A stretch of 64,000 bases of DNA from Pseudosulfitobacter pseudonitzschiae (lineage in GTDB: Bacteria > Pseudomonadota > Alphaproteobacteria > Rhodobacterales > Rhodobacteraceae). A program made the translations under genes and the position numbers. The stretch covers positions 372,001 to 436,000 of the forward strand of contig NZ_FQVP01000003.1 in assembly GCF_900129395.1 (NCBI RefSeq), written 5' to 3'. The notes under the pieces are model-generated. The model was not told where the DNA came from. It was given only the letters and a program-made list of their open reading frames with translations, and searched no databases. Below are positions 8,611-18,048 of this stretch, in pieces (the first letter of the stretch is position 1; each line of letters starts with the position of its first letter).

Positions 8611-9497
8611 CCGCTGAACCTGTGGCGATGGCGGGCCTGCGGGTCTTTGCCCCTGCCAAGATCAACCTGACACTTCATGTGACGGGGCAGCGGGCGGATG
8701 GCTATCACCTGCTGGATTCGCTGGTGGTGTTTGCCGATGTGGGCGACGTGGTTCAACTGCACCCTGCTGATGCCTGGTCATTGCGCGTGGATGGTCCCGA
8801 GGGCGGCGAGGTGCCTGCGGGTGACGACAACCTTGTGCTGCGGGTGGCGCGGCTGTTTCCTGATCTGGCGGCGGCGCTGACCCTGACCAAGGACCTGCCG
8901 GTCGCTTCGGGCATCGGCGGCGGTTCTGCCGATGCGGCGGCGGTCTGGCGGGGCCTTTGCCAGATGGCAGGGCGTGACGCAGATGCAGCACAGTTGTTGC
9001 AGCTAGGCGCGGATATTCCCGTGTGCGTCCCTTCGGGTGCGGCGCGGATGCAAGGCATAGGCGAGGCTGTGACACCGCTGGCAGGATTGCCCGCCTTGCA
9101 CGTGGTGCTGGCCAATCCGCGTGTGGCCGTGTCCACACCGCAGATATTCAGGGCTCTGGCGCGCAAGGACAATGCGCCGATGCCTGACGTGCTGCCCGTG
9201 TTCGCGGATGCTGCGGCCCTGTGCGACTGGCTGGGGACGCAGCGCAACGATCTGCAAGCGGCGGCCGAGGCGCTGGAACCACAGATCACCCAGACCTGTC
9301 AGGCGCTGGCGGCTTTGCCGCGTTGTTTGCTGGCGCGGATGTCCGGGTCGGGTGCAACCTGTTTCGGCGTGTTCGCCACGGCACAGGACGCTGCAGAGGC
9401 GGCAGCGATCCTGTCATCGGCGCGACCGGGCTGGTGGGTGCGCGACGGTGCGTTGGGGTCGATGCGGGCCCAGGCTGCACCACGCCCCCTCAACTGA
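8607..9497 (+). CDS. ispE: 4-diphosphocytidyl-2-C-methyl-D-erythritol kinase
   Basis: IspE phosphorylates CDP-methylerythritol in the non-mevalonate isoprenoid pathway. The GHMP-kinase features are present: [12 protein letters not shown] at the start, the ATP-binding [11 protein letters not shown] loop, and a C-terminal [12 protein letters not shown] motif. Length (about 296 residues) fits. The start is uncertain: TTG 8607 overlaps the upstream stop as TTGA, and ATG 8628 is the alternative; neither has a strong ribosome site. The gene converges on the polyprenyl diphosphate synthase gene with an 8-base overlap, so two isoprenoid genes lie tail to tail. Confidence 0.94.
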   Translation: MTAEPVAMAGLRVFAPAKINLTLHVTGQRADGYHLLDSLVVFADVGDVVQLHPADAWSLRVDGPEGGEVPAGDDNLVLRVARLFPDLAAALTLTKDLPVASGIGGGSADAAAVWRGLCQMAGRDADAAQLLQLGADIPVCVPSGAARMQGIGEAVTPLAGLPALHVVLANPRVAVSTPQIFRALARKDNAPMPDVLPVFADAAALCDWLGTQRNDLQAAAEALEPQITQTCQALAALPRCLLARMSGSGATCFGVFATAQDAAEAAAILSSARPGWWVRDGALGSMRAQAAPRPLN

Positions 9498-10491
9498 TCC
9501 GGTCGACCACGAAGTCTGCCAGATCAACCAGCATATCCTTGATGTCATGATCGGGCAGGGGGGCCAGCGACGCCTTGGCCCGTTCCGCCCAGCCGATCGC
9601 GTCGACGCGTGTTTCGGCCAGGGTGCCGTGCTTGTTCAGCAAGGCCAGCGCATGATCCAGATCGCCCGCGTCCTGCTTGCCCTTTTCGATGGTCCGCACC
9701 CAAAAGGCCCGTTCGTCGGCACTGGCCTTGGCCACGGCCTTGATCACGGGCAGGGTCAGCTTGCGTTCGCGGAAATCGTCGCCGATGTTCTTGCCGGTCG
9801 CTTCGGACTGGCCCTGATAGTCCAGCAGGTCGTCAACGATCTGGAACGCCACACCCAGTGCGTCACCGTAATCAAAAAGCGCCTTGACCGTCGCGGCGTC
9901 GGCATCGGCAATGACGCCGCCCACCTCCATCGCCGCCGAAAACAGCGCCGCTGTCTTGCCGCGTACGACTTGCAGATAGACGGCTTCGTCCGTTGCCAGA
10001 TCCTGTGCCGCGGTCAGTTGCAGCACCTCGCCCTCGGCGATGGTGGCAGCGGCGTTGGACAGGATGCGCATGACTTCCATCGAGCCGCATTCGGTCATCA
10101 ACTGAAAGGACCGTGCGAACAGATAATCCCCGACCAGAACGCTGGACGTGTTGTCCCACAGCAAGTTGGCGGTGGGACGGCCGCGCCGCTGTTCGCTTTC
10201 GTCGACAACATCGTCATGCAACAGCGTGGCGGTGTGGATGAATTCAACCGTGGCGGCCAGATGCACGTGGTAGGGTCCTGTGTAGCCACACAAATGTGCC
10301 GACGCCAACGTCAGCATCGGGCGCAGTCGCTTGCCGCCTGCACCGACCAGATGCGCGGTCACCTCGGGGATGCGCGGCGCGTGTTCCGAGGCCATCTTGG
10401 TGCGGATCAGCGTATTGACCGCGTCCATGTCGTCTGCCAGCCGTGCGGCCAGCCGGTCATGCGGCTTTAACATCGGTGCGGTGCTGTCCAT
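9490..10491 (-). CDS. Polyprenyl (octa/decaprenyl) diphosphate synthase
   Basis: This trans-prenyltransferase extends farnesyl diphosphate with IPP to make the ubiquinone side chain. The 333-residue protein has GGKRLRPML (52-60), the first Asp-rich motif DDVVD (93-97) and the second DDLLD (220-224). Small residues just upstream of the first motif fit a long-chain product. In this group of bacteria the product is expected to be C50, so ispB-like is safer than a chain-length claim. It probably supplies the quinone used by ETF-QO and respiration. Confidence 0.93.
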   Translation of the reverse strand: MDSTAPMLKPHDRLAARLADDMDAVNTLIRTKMASEHAPRIPEVTAHLVGAGGKRLRPMLTLASAHLCGYTGPYHVHLAATVEFIHTATLLHDDVVDESEQRRGRPTANLLWDNTSSVLVGDYLFARSFQLMTECGSMEVMRILSNAAATIAEGEVLQLTAAQDLATDEAVYLQVVRGKTAALFSAAMEVGGVIADADAATVKALFDYGDALGVAFQIVDDLLDYQGQSEATGKNIGDDFRERKLTLPVIKAVAKASADERAFWVRTIEKGKQDAGDLDHALALLNKHGTLAETRVDAIGWAERAKASLAPLPDHDIKDMLVDLADFVVDRIS

Positions 10492-10546
10492 CTTGCCCCC
10501 ATTGGCCCCTGTACATTAAGGGCCACCTTCTCTTACATCCGTGATC

Positions 10547-10762
10547 ATGAAAGAACTTTTGCGCAGCAACGACCCGACGATCATCGCCTTTGCCTCGGCC
10601 CTACTGTCGGGCGAGGATATAGACTGCTTTGAATTGGACGTAAACATGAGCGTACTCGAAGGCGGTATTGGGATTTTCCCGCGCCGTTTGATGGTGCGGG
10701 CCGATGATCATGACGCGGCCACCCGGGTGATGCGCGACAACGAAATTCCGCTGGGCCTGTGA
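10547..10762 (+). CDS. DUF2007-type small protein
   Basis: This 71-residue protein (MKELLRSNDPTIIAFASALL...) resembles the DUF2007 putative signal-transducing family: one helix, a beta hairpin, then a closing helix ending DNEIPLGL. The function is not known. ATG 10547 is preferred to a GTG six bases earlier. The stop overlaps the GTG start of the methyltransferase gene by four bases, so the two are coupled. Confidence 0.78.
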   Translation: MKELLRSNDPTIIAFASALLSGEDIDCFELDVNMSVLEGGIGIFPRRLMVRADDHDAATRVMRDNEIPLGL

Positions 10763-11496
10763 GCGAAGGCGCCGAGCTGACCCATGACGCCTTTTTGGGC
10801 GGGCAGGTGATGCTGTGGCAGCCGCGCACCGGCTATCGTGCGGGGCTGGACCCGGTTCTGCTGGCGGCCAGCGTTCCGGCGCAATCGGGGCAATCGGTTC
10901 TGGATCTGGGCTGTGGCGCGGGCGCAGCGGCCTTGTGTCTGGGGGCGCGGGTGCCGGGGCTGGACCTGCACGGCGTCGAACGACAGCCCTATTATGCGGA
11001 TCTCGCCCGGCGCAATGGGCTTGAGGTGACATGTGCCGACCTGACCCGCCTGCCGATGCCGCTGAAAGAGCGCAGCTTTGACCATGTGATTGCCAACCCG
11101 CCGTTCTTTGATCGCAGCGCCAGCCGTCCATCGCCTTATGTGGGCCGCGAGGGGGCCTTGGGCGAGGATACGGCACTGGAGGATTGGGTTCAGGTCGCGG
11201 CCAAACGCCTGCGGTATCGCGGATTCGCTCATTTTGTTCACCGCATGGCACGCCTGCCCGACCTGCTGGCTGGTATGCGTCCCGTTTTGGGCAGCATTGA
11301 AGTGCTGCCTTTTTCAGCACGCCCCGGACGCGCCCCCGAGTTGTGCATAATCCGCGCACGCAAGGGCGGACGGGCAGAATTTCGCTTGCATTTTCCGCGC
11401 CTTCTGCACCGCGGCGAAAGCCATTTGCGGGACGCGGAAAGCTATACCCCTGAAATTAAGGCGGTTCTGCGCGATGGGGCGCGGCTGGAATTTTGA
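10759..11496 (+). CDS. tRNA1(Val) adenine-N6 methyltransferase-like protein (TrmN6/YfiC type)
   Basis: The 245-residue protein is a class I SAM-dependent methyltransferase. It has a DAFLGG...QPRTGYRAGLDPVLLAA N-terminal stretch, the SAM site LDLGCGAGAAALCLGARV, and the amino-methyl catalytic motif NPPF (about residue 112). The pattern fits TrmN6/YfiC, which methylates A37 of tRNA1(Val). It might act on another N6-adenine substrate. It starts at GTG 10759, overlapping the DUF2007 stop as GTGA. Confidence 0.85.
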   Translation: MSEGAELTHDAFLGGQVMLWQPRTGYRAGLDPVLLAASVPAQSGQSVLDLGCGAGAAALCLGARVPGLDLHGVERQPYYADLARRNGLEVTCADLTRLPMPLKERSFDHVIANPPFFDRSASRPSPYVGREGALGEDTALEDWVQVAAKRLRYRGFAHFVHRMARLPDLLAGMRPVLGSIEVLPFSARPGRAPELCIIRARKGGRAEFRLHFPRLLHRGESHLRDAESYTPEIKAVLRDGARLEF

Positions 11497-11596
11497 CCAG
11501 TGGTCTGCCGTTCACAAGTTCATGATGCGTATGCAGCGTGACAGAAATGTAAAATCATGCTCTGCTGTGGTTGTACTTGAACGAATGGAGGATTGC

Positions 11597-11761
11597 ATGA
11601 GCCTGAGCGCACACCTGAATGAGTTGAAGAAGAAGCACGAAAACCTGAGTAACGCAGTGGAAAAGGAACTGCGCGCACCCGGTGCGGACACGTTGAAAGT
11701 GGCCGAGCTGAAAAAGCAAAAACTCCGCCTGAAAGAAGAAATTAACAGGCTGTCTGTCTAG
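11597..11761 (+). CDS. DUF465 / YdcH-like small coiled-coil protein
   Basis: This 54-residue protein (MSLSAHLNELKKKHENLSNA..., ending LKEEINRLSV) is an almost pure charged helix of the DUF465 family. The ending KLRLKEEI is shared with the second family member at 57899-58123. ATG 11597 has a GGAG site at 11587-11590; an in-frame extension upstream is not conserved. The role is unknown. It stands alone between trmN6-like and a convergent exporter gene. Confidence 0.85.
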   Translation: MSLSAHLNELKKKHENLSNAVEKELRAPGADTLKVAELKKQKLRLKEEINRLSV

Positions 11762-11769
11762 CCACAGCC

Positions 11770-12630
11770 TTAGTGAAAGCTGGCGCGCGCTGCAATGACA
11801 GCGCCGCCGGTGACCAGAACGGCAGCCGCCGCCAGCGACCAGCTGGCTTGGGTGACGCCCGCCATGACCAGAACCAGTGTCGACAATAAGGGTGCCGCGT
11901 AAGATGCGGTGCCCAGCATTTGAATGTCGCCACGTTTCACGCCAATGTCCCACACGTAAAATGCCAGCCCCACGGGGCCAAGCCCCAGCGCAACCGTGCT
12001 GGCCCAGCCTGTGGTCCCCACGGGCCATTGCGTGACCTCGAACGCCAGATGCAGGGGCACCGACAGCACCGCGCTGGCGATGCAGAACACGGCAACGCTG
12101 TCGGTGGGGGCGGCGCCGAACCGGCGCGAGCCGATGGAATAGCCCGACCAGAACAGCGCACAGACCAGCGCCAGCCCATACCCCGGCAGATACGCCGCCT
12201 GAAATCCGGTGCTGCCGCCCGAGATGATCAGCGCCGCACCCAGAAAACCGGTGACAGCCCCCACGATATGCCCCGCGCGCAGCCGTTCGCCGGGCAACAG
12301 TCCCGAGAAGACCACGATCAGCAGCGGCCACAAATAGGCGATCAGCCCGGCCTCGGCGGCGGGGGCCAGACGCAGGGCCGAGAAATACAGCGCGTGATAG
12401 CCGAACAACCCAAGGGTGCCGAACAGATAGACCCGCAGCGGCACAGCGCGCAGCCGGTGCAGCCCGCCGGTTGCGCCGCTCCAGACCAGCCCCAGCGCAC
12501 CGCCGATTCCAAAACACATAGCGTTCAACTGCAATGGCGGCACCGGCGCCGATCCGACGGTCAAAAGCGCAAGAAGCGCCCAGAGCAGGACGGCAACAAA
12601 GCCAATGGCGGTGGCGCGCAAAGGGGACAT
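11770..12630 (-). CDS. EamA/DMT-family exporter, YddG-like
   Basis: The 286-residue protein has ten hydrophobic segments and two internal repeats typical of EamA drug/metabolite transporters. The N-terminus (RATAIGFVAVLLWALLALLT) is like that of the aromatic amino acid exporter YddG. It acts in the inner membrane. The substrate is likely an amino acid or a similar metabolite, but that is inferred from family likeness only. The start ATG (12630) is preceded by a GGAGG-like site on the minus strand. Confidence 0.85.
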   Translation of the reverse strand: MSPLRATAIGFVAVLLWALLALLTVGSAPVPPLQLNAMCFGIGGALGLVWSGATGGLHRLRAVPLRVYLFGTLGLFGYHALYFSALRLAPAAEAGLIAYLWPLLIVVFSGLLPGERLRAGHIVGAVTGFLGAALIISGGSTGFQAAYLPGYGLALVCALFWSGYSIGSRRFGAAPTDSVAVFCIASAVLSVPLHLAFEVTQWPVGTTGWASTVALGLGPVGLAFYVWDIGVKRGDIQMLGTASYAAPLLSTLVLVMAGVTQASWSLAAAAVLVTGGAVIAARASFH

Positions 12631-12782
12631 AAGGAGGCCTTCGGTAGACGGACTATGCCTCTGTCACATGCGCGTTTTTGCAACTCTGGGCAAGTATCCC
12701 GTCACAGGCTGGTTCTATGCGTTCTCAAAGCCTTGATCGCGGGCGGCCCTGGAACAGCCGCCCCGCTTTCTGATCGCATCGT

Positions 12783-13763
12783 TTAGGGGCGCAGCATGAC
12801 CTTGCCCGCACGGCCGGGTGTCAGCGCCGCCTTCATCGCGTCGGCCAGTTGGTCCAGCCCGTAAACACCGCCATCTTCCAGCGTCAGCGTGCCTTGGGCG
12901 GCCAGTGTCACCAGTTCGGTGATCAGGCGGGTGCGCAGGGCAGGGTCCATGTCGGCGCTGACTTTCGCGCCCCAGAAGCCTTTGACCGTGATCTGTTTCA
13001 TGATCAACGTGCCCGAGGACAGCGTCAGCGGCGTACCTGTGGCGGTGCCAAAGACAACCAGTTCGCCGTTGGCCCCCAAGAGGTCGGTCAGATCGGCGGC
13101 CAGTTCGCCACCGACGGAATCGATCGCGGAAACCGCGCCGGACTTGCCGATCAAGGTCTGGGCCTTGGTTTTCCAATCCTTGTCCGAAGTGGAGAATACG
13201 TTGTCGATCCCCATGTCGGTCAGTTCGGTCACCGCGTCCGCGCGGCGCACTAGGCTTAGCAGGTTGATACCGCGCGCCTTGGCCAGAACGGCCATGATCT
13301 TGCCCACGGCACCGTTGGCGGCAGTCTGCACAATCCAGTCGCCTTTCTTGGCCTGCAACATCTCCAACAGCGAAATGGCGCTGAAGGGCATGGCGATCAA
13401 CTGCGCGCCCAAGGTGTCCGAAATCACGTCCGGCAGGGGCAGCACACCGGCGGCCGGGGCGATGAAATATTCGGCCCAGGTGCCATGCACACCCGCCACG
13501 GTCACGCGCTGACCGATCATTTTTTCGTCCACACCGTCGCCCACCGCGTCGATCGTGCCAAGGGCTTCGGACCCGCCGATTGCGCCGGGCAATTCGGGTT
13601 TGTAGCCGTAGTTTCCGCGGATGGTCCACAGGTCATGGTTGTGAATTGGCGACAACACCGTCTTGATCCGCACCTCGCCTGCGGCTGGTGTGGGAGTGTC
13701 GACAGCTTTGTTTTCAAGTACGTCAACGGGTTCGCCAAAAGTGTCGTGAATGGCTGCTTTCAT
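12783..13763 (-). CDS. Zinc-type alcohol dehydrogenase / quinone oxidoreductase family protein
   Basis: The 326-residue medium-chain dehydrogenase has the quinone-oxidoreductase pattern: MKAAIHDTFGEPVDVLENK at the start, a GroES-like domain (VLSPIHNHDLWTIRGNYG), and a Rossmann fold (QTAANGAVGKIMAVLAKARG). No structural-zinc Cys cluster is visible, which fits the zeta-crystallin branch. ATG 13763 gives the conserved N-terminus; longer in-frame starts run through the TetR remnant. It follows the decayed tetR fragment on the same strand and was probably its target. Confidence 0.88.
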   Translation of the reverse strand: MKAAIHDTFGEPVDVLENKAVDTPTPAAGEVRIKTVLSPIHNHDLWTIRGNYGYKPELPGAIGGSEALGTIDAVGDGVDEKMIGQRVTVAGVHGTWAEYFIAPAAGVLPLPDVISDTLGAQLIAMPFSAISLLEMLQAKKGDWIVQTAANGAVGKIMAVLAKARGINLLSLVRRADAVTELTDMGIDNVFSTSDKDWKTKAQTLIGKSGAVSAIDSVGGELAADLTDLLGANGELVVFGTATGTPLTLSSGTLIMKQITVKGFWGAKVSADMDPALRTRLITELVTLAAQGTLTLEDGGVYGLDQLADAMKAALTPGRAGKVMLRP

Positions 13764-13773
13764 GAAATTATTC

Positions 13774-13987
13774 TTAGGTGTCATAGGGTTCGGTTGAGGG
13801 CCCGCAACTGATTTCGCGTGGCGCGTCGTGCAGGGTTGTGTCGGTCTGTGACAGTTTGGGCAGACGCGCGGTTCCCAGCCAATGCGCACGCATGATGGGG
13901 GGCGCTGAAACCGCTGTGCAGGGTCAGCTGACGTCCTGTGGTCGGGATTTGCTGCCGGGTCTCTTTTGATTTGGGTGGCTCTGTCAT
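13774..13987 (-). pseudogene. TetR-family regulator remnant (internal deletion)
   Basis: From ATG 13987 the first 28 codons read as the start of a TetR repressor (MTEPPKSKETRQQI, then GRQLTLHSGFSA), the beginning of the DNA-binding domain. The sequence then loses all TetR likeness. In another frame (from 13890) it reads HWLGTARLPKLSQTDTTLHD, which resembles the C-terminal helix of the same kind of protein, and it ends at TAA 13774. The simplest reading is a deletion of most of the gene, about 150 codons, with loss of frame. It lies directly upstream of the quinone oxidoreductase, and a TetR-like operator remains at 14008. Confidence 0.65.
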
Positions 13988-14007
13988 GTGGGACAGCTAG
14001 GTATAAT

Positions 14008-14022
14008 TAGACTGGTCGTCTA
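14008..14022. promoter_or_regulatory. TetR-type operator left upstream of the tetR remnant
   Basis: TAGAC-TGGTC-GTCTA is a perfect 5-base dyad with a 5-base spacer, 20 bases upstream of the tetR remnant start. It resembles operators of NemR-like TetR repressors (TAGACC...GGTCTA). A TATACC -10-like sequence lies next to it on the minus strand. The matching repressor gene appears broken. Confidence 0.6.
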
Positions 14023-14055
14023 GACCTGTGGCATGATTATCTTGCAAGAGCTTGA

Positions 14056-14088
14056 AAACAAAAACGGCGCGCCGCGGTGGGCGCGCCG
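14056..14088 (-). terminator. Rho-independent terminator of phaB
   Basis: A perfect 9-base stem (CGGCGCGCC 14065-14073, GGCGCGCCG 14080-14088) with a 6-base loop is followed on the minus strand by TTTTTGTTTT. It lies 21 bases past the phaB stop. Confidence 0.92.
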
Positions 14089-14109
14089 GATGTTCAAGAG
14101 GCCAGTTGG

Positions 14110-14832
14110 TCAGACGAAGAACTGACCACCATTGGCCGAGATCGTCGAACCGTTGATAAAACCCGAATCCTCTGAGGCCAGAAAGACGACACAGCGGGCA
14201 ATCTCTTCCGGCTCGCCCAGACGGCCCGCTGGAATTTGCGCAATGATCGATTCGCGGACCTTTTCAGGCACAGCCATGACCATGTCGGTGCCGATGTAGC
14301 CGGGGCAGATGGCGTTGGCGGTGATACCCGCGCGTGCGCCTTCCTGGGCCAGCGATTTCACGATGCCCAGATCGCCCGCCTTGGTCGCGGCATAGTTGAC
14401 TTGGGCAAACTGGCCCTTTTGTCCGTTGATCGAACTGATCACGATGATACGACCGAATTTACGTTCGCGCATGCCCGGCCAGACGGGGTGCACAGTGTTG
14501 AAAACGCCATTCAGGTTGGTGTCGACGACCTGGTGCCACTGTTCGGGGGTCATCTTGTGGAACGGTGCGTCGCGGGTGATGCCTGCGTTGGCCACAACGA
14601 CGTCGACGGGGCCAAGGTCGGCTTCGACTTGCGCAATGCCAGCTTTGCTTTCGTCATAATCGGCGACGTTCCATTTGTAGGTCTTGATGCCTGTTTCGTC
14701 GGTAAATTTCGCCGCAGCTTCGTCGTTTCCTGCATATGTTGCAGCGACGCTATAGCCTGCATCTTTCAACGCTTGCGAAATAGCCGCGCCAATTCCGCGC
14801 GATCCTCCGGTAACAAGTGCAACTCTGGCCAT
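14110..14832 (-). CDS. phaB: Acetoacetyl-CoA reductase
   Basis: PhaB reduces acetoacetyl-CoA to (R)-3-hydroxybutyryl-CoA with NADPH, the second step of polyhydroxybutyrate synthesis. The 240-residue short-chain dehydrogenase has the cofactor loop GGSRGIGAAI, NAGITRD, the catalytic Ser in ISSING, and YAATKAG with Tyr and Lys. The family-specific TRDAPFHKMTPEQW stretch supports PhaB over FabG. It follows phaA on the same strand after a 332-base gap, so it may have its own promoter. The ribosome site AAGGAGG precedes the ATG. Confidence 0.95.
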   Translation of the reverse strand: MARVALVTGGSRGIGAAISQALKDAGYSVAATYAGNDEAAAKFTDETGIKTYKWNVADYDESKAGIAQVEADLGPVDVVVANAGITRDAPFHKMTPEQWHQVVDTNLNGVFNTVHPVWPGMRERKFGRIIVISSINGQKGQFAQVNYAATKAGDLGIVKSLAQEGARAGITANAICPGYIGTDMVMAVPEKVRESIIAQIPAGRLGEPEEIARCVVFLASEDSGFINGSTISANGGQFFV

Positions 14833-15164
14833 GGTGTATTCCTCCTTGTGGGCTTTGTTCTAGTCTTGCGTGTGTTCGCCAATGGCGTCCATGCATTTAT
14901 CGCGAAAGTTATGACAAGCGTTTGTCAGAGCGATAATTGCATAAATTGCGCTGGGATAAGGCAAATCTTGGGATTTGCATGGATGCGGGGGGAAATCTGT
15001 GCATCCCTGCCACGCAGTGTATGGCGTAGGTGTCGATCGGATGGATTGGCGATGTTCGGATCGACATGAGTTCGGCCTTTGATTCCGCGGCAATAGATGT
15101 GCCGCGAAATCTTGTTACTCATTTCACGTTGTGTCCGCAACTATATTGCGTCGCCTATGTGAAA
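14833..15164. other. phaA-phaB intergenic region with one inverted repeat
   Basis: This 332-base gap holds no convincing coding sequence. Next to phaB is an AAGGAGG ribosome site. In the middle GCAAATC-TTGG-GATTTGC (14961-14978) is a perfect 7-base dyad surrounded by further TTGC/TGCA elements. PhaR repressors of PHB genes in related bacteria favour TGC-rich sites, so this may be an operator for a separate phaB promoter. That link is inferred. Confidence 0.35.
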
Positions 15165-16340
15165 TTATGGGCGCTCAACGCACATGGCGACACCCATGCC
15201 ACCACCGATGCACAGTGTAGCCAGACCTTTTTTGGCGCCGCGACGCTTCATCTCAAAGACCAGCGTGTTCAGGATGCGCGCGCCCGAGGCACCGATGGGG
15301 TGGCCGATGGCAATGGCACCGCCGTTGACGTTCACAACAGACGGGTCCCAACCCATGTCCTTGTTCACGGCACAGGCCTGTGCGGCAAAAGCTTCGTTGG
15401 CTTCGACCAGGTCCAGGTCTTCGGCTTTCCAGCCGGCCTTCTCCAGCGCCTTGCGCGAGGCAAAGATCGGCCCCGCGCCCATAATCGACGGGTCCAGACC
15501 GACGGTGGCGTAGGAAACGATTCGCGCCAGCGGTTCGATTCCGCGTTTTTCAGCGTTGTCGGCGGTCATCAGCAGCGCGCCGGCGGCACCATCGTTCAGG
15601 CCCGAGGCATTGGCGGCGGTAACCGACCCATCCTTGGTAAAGGCGGGGCGCAGCTTTTGCATGGCTTCGATGGTTGCGCCGTGGCGGATGTATTCATCGC
15701 TGTCCACAACGACATCGGCCTTGCGACCCTTGACGGTGAAGGGCGTGATCTCGTCCTGGAACTTGCCTGCCTTTTGCGCGGCTTCCGCCTTGTTTTGCGA
15801 AGCGACGGCAAACTCATCTTGCTGATCGCGGCTGATCTGCCATTTTTCGGCAACGTTTTCAGCCGTCTGGCCCATGTGGTAACCGTTGAACGCATCCCAC
15901 AAACCGTCGCGGATCATTGTGTCGATATATTGCATGTCGCCCATTTTGTGACCCATGCGCAGGTTCGCGGCGTGGGGGCTCATCGACATGTTTTCCTGGC
16001 CGCCGGCGGCAACAATGTCGGCATCGCCCAACTGGATGTGCTGTGCGGCGAGCGCGATGGCGCGCAGGCCAGAGCCGCACACCTGGTTTATGCTCCACGC
16101 AGCGCTTTCAATCGGCAGGCCCGCGTTGATGTGCGCCTGGCGGGCGGGGTTTTGCCCTTGGGCAGCCGTCAGGACCTGACCCAGAATTGTTTCGCTGACT
16201 TCAGATTTGTCGATGCCTGCGCGCGCGACAATCGCCTCAAGGACAGCAGCGCCCAGATCGTGGGCGGGGGTACCCGCAAAAGAGCCGGTAAAGCTGCCGA
16301 CAGCGGTACGCGCGGCAGAGGCGATGACGACGTTGGTCAT
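15165..16340 (-). CDS. phaA: Acetyl-CoA acetyltransferase (beta-ketothiolase)
   Basis: PhaA joins two acetyl-CoA to acetoacetyl-CoA, the first step of polyhydroxybutyrate synthesis. The 391-residue thiolase shows the nucleophilic Cys in [10 protein letters not shown] (about residue 88), His in [17 protein letters not shown], and the second Cys in [13 protein letters not shown] 16340 follows an AGAGG site and gives the normal thiolase start [15 protein letters not shown]; the longer in-frame start does not fit. The synthase gene phaC and phasins are not in this window. Confidence 0.96.
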   Translation of the reverse strand: MTNVVIASAARTAVGSFTGSFAGTPAHDLGAAVLEAIVARAGIDKSEVSETILGQVLTAAQGQNPARQAHINAGLPIESAAWSINQVCGSGLRAIALAAQHIQLGDADIVAAGGQENMSMSPHAANLRMGHKMGDMQYIDTMIRDGLWDAFNGYHMGQTAENVAEKWQISRDQQDEFAVASQNKAEAAQKAGKFQDEITPFTVKGRKADVVVDSDEYIRHGATIEAMQKLRPAFTKDGSVTAANASGLNDGAAGALLMTADNAEKRGIEPLARIVSYATVGLDPSIMGAGPIFASRKALEKAGWKAEDLDLVEANEAFAAQACAVNKDMGWDPSVVNVNGGAIAIGHPIGASGARILNTLVFEMKRRGAKKGLATLCIGGGMGVAMCVERP

Positions 16341-16486
16341 GGAATGCATCCTCTTGTTGTTTGACGAAGGACGCACTGGCGGTTCAGGCAACATGCCGAC
16401 TGCCCGCCCTTCGACTTATGTGTTTGGATAAACCATTCGTTCCGTTGTCACAACGTATACGCAAGTCCCATAGCGCGGGGGCGTCA

Positions 16487-17326
16487 TCAGCTCGCCGCGC
16501 GGACGGGGGGTGGCATTTTCCAGCCGGGCCGGGTGGTGGGCGCGCCGTGCAGGTATCCTTGCAGGCAATCCACACCAAGTGTGGTTAAGATCGTTGCGTC
16601 CGCCTGCGTTTCGACGAATTCGGCGACCGTCATCATGTCGAAATGTTGTGCAATCGACACCATCGACCGCACCAGCGCCTGGTTGTCCGGGTCCTTGGCA
16701 ATGCCTGACACGAACTGGCCGTCTATCTTCAAGATATCAAAGAAGAAATCCTTGAAATATCGCAGGGCCGTCTGACCCGACCCAAAGTCATCCAGCGCAA
16801 AGCAGATGCCACGCACCTGCCAACGGTCCATAAAGTCGATGACCAGTTCGGGCACGGTCATCGCCGACCCTTCGGTGATTTCCAGGATCAGCCGTTCGGC
16901 AATGGTGGGGTCGCGGTCCAGCCAGCGTTTCAGGGTGCGCGTCCAACTGGCAAAGCCGATGGACCGCGCCGGCATGTTGATCGACAGCCGCAGGTGCGGC
17001 GTTTCGTGCAGCGCGCGCAGCCCCATTTGCAACGCCAGCACGTCAATTTCGCGACCCAGCTCCGTGCTTTCGACCACGTGCATGAAGTCGCGGGCGGGAA
17101 TCACACGACCGGTTGCATCGGTGATGCGGATCAGCCCCTCGTAAAAGCCCACGCGGGACTGGTCCTGTGACAACACCACCGGCTGAAAGGCCAGCAGCGT
17201 CTGCTTGTGGCGGATCGCCTCGGCCACCATGTCCAGAATTGGCGCATCCCGCTGCATCACCGCGAAGTTCAGCGGGTTTTCAGCACCGGGTGGCACGTCG
17301 GCAATGCGCAGTTTGTCCAGGTTCAC
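16487..17326 (-). CDS. EAL-domain cyclic-di-GMP phosphodiesterase (stand-alone)
   Basis: The 279-residue protein is nearly all EAL domain, with no GGDEF, PAS or membrane segment. The EAL motif reads YEGLIRI, with the metal Glu kept. Asn in LSINMP, Glu in LILEITEGS, the DDFGSG loop and Lys in ILKIDGQF are all kept. One variant is AEFVET in place of AEGVET. The catalytic set looks complete, so active hydrolysis of c-di-GMP is likely. With no sensor domain, control may lie in its expression or a partner. Confidence 0.88.
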   Translation of the reverse strand: MNLDKLRIADVPPGAENPLNFAVMQRDAPILDMVAEAIRHKQTLLAFQPVVLSQDQSRVGFYEGLIRITDATGRVIPARDFMHVVESTELGREIDVLALQMGLRALHETPHLRLSINMPARSIGFASWTRTLKRWLDRDPTIAERLILEITEGSAMTVPELVIDFMDRWQVRGICFALDDFGSGQTALRYFKDFFFDILKIDGQFVSGIAKDPDNQALVRSMVSIAQHFDMMTVAEFVETQADATILTTLGVDCLQGYLHGAPTTRPGWKMPPPVRAAS

Positions 17327-17427
17327 GTGGCACCTCTAAACGGTTCGGGATTGGCTTCCACTTTGCCGCCATATTCCCTAACACTGTATGAATGTTCCTA
17401 TTTTAGCCTTATTTTCGGAGATGTCGG

Positions 17428-18048
17428 ATGTGTGGGGGAGTGGCAGGTGATGACGGTCTTTCCCGGTGTAACTGGGCCGGATCAGAACCGATCTATCGGG
17501 CCTATCACGACACCGAATGGGGCGTGCCCGAATACGACAGCCGCGCGCTGTGGGAAAAGCTGATCCTTGACGGGTTTCAGGCTGGTCTTTCATGGATTAC
17601 CATCCTGAAAAAGCGCGACAATTTCCGCGCGGCCTTTCGCGGTTTCAATCCGCGCGACATTGCCACCTGGGGCACGGAAGAGGTGGACAGGCTGGTGCAG
17701 GACGCGGGTATTATCCGCCATCGCGGCAAGATCAACGCGGCCATCAGCAATGCCCGCGCGTGGTGTGCGATCGAGGACCAGATCGGCTTTGACACCTATA
17801 TGTGGCGCACTGTCGATTTTGCACCGCTTCAGCCAAAATACACATCGCAGGACCAGGTGCCGCCCAGCACAGAGCTCAGCGCGCGAATCTCCAAACAGAT
17901 GAAGAAAGACGGGTTCAAATTCTGCGGGCCGACCATCGTCTACGCATGGATGGAGGCCTGTGGTCTGGTCAACGATCACCTGACCACCTGCCACCGGCAC
18001 GACGCAGTGGCGCAGATGGCCCGTACCAATGGGTGGAAAGGCCGTTGA
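17428..18048 (+). CDS. tag: DNA-3-methyladenine glycosylase I
   Basis: Tag removes 3-methyladenine from alkylated DNA in base excision repair. The 206-residue protein matches family length. It has the N-terminal Cys and WAGSEPIYRAYHDTEWG, the FQAGLSWITIL helix, and the zinc ligands near the C-terminus (HLTTCHRH). The stop codon overlaps the -35 box of the rpsD promoter. It is divergent from the EAL gene. Confidence 0.95.
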   Translation: MCGGVAGDDGLSRCNWAGSEPIYRAYHDTEWGVPEYDSRALWEKLILDGFQAGLSWITILKKRDNFRAAFRGFNPRDIATWGTEEVDRLVQDAGIIRHRGKINAAISNARAWCAIEDQIGFDTYMWRTVDFAPLQPKYTSQDQVPPSTELSARISKQMKKDGFKFCGPTIVYAWMEACGLVNDHLTTCHRHDAVAQMARTNGWKGR

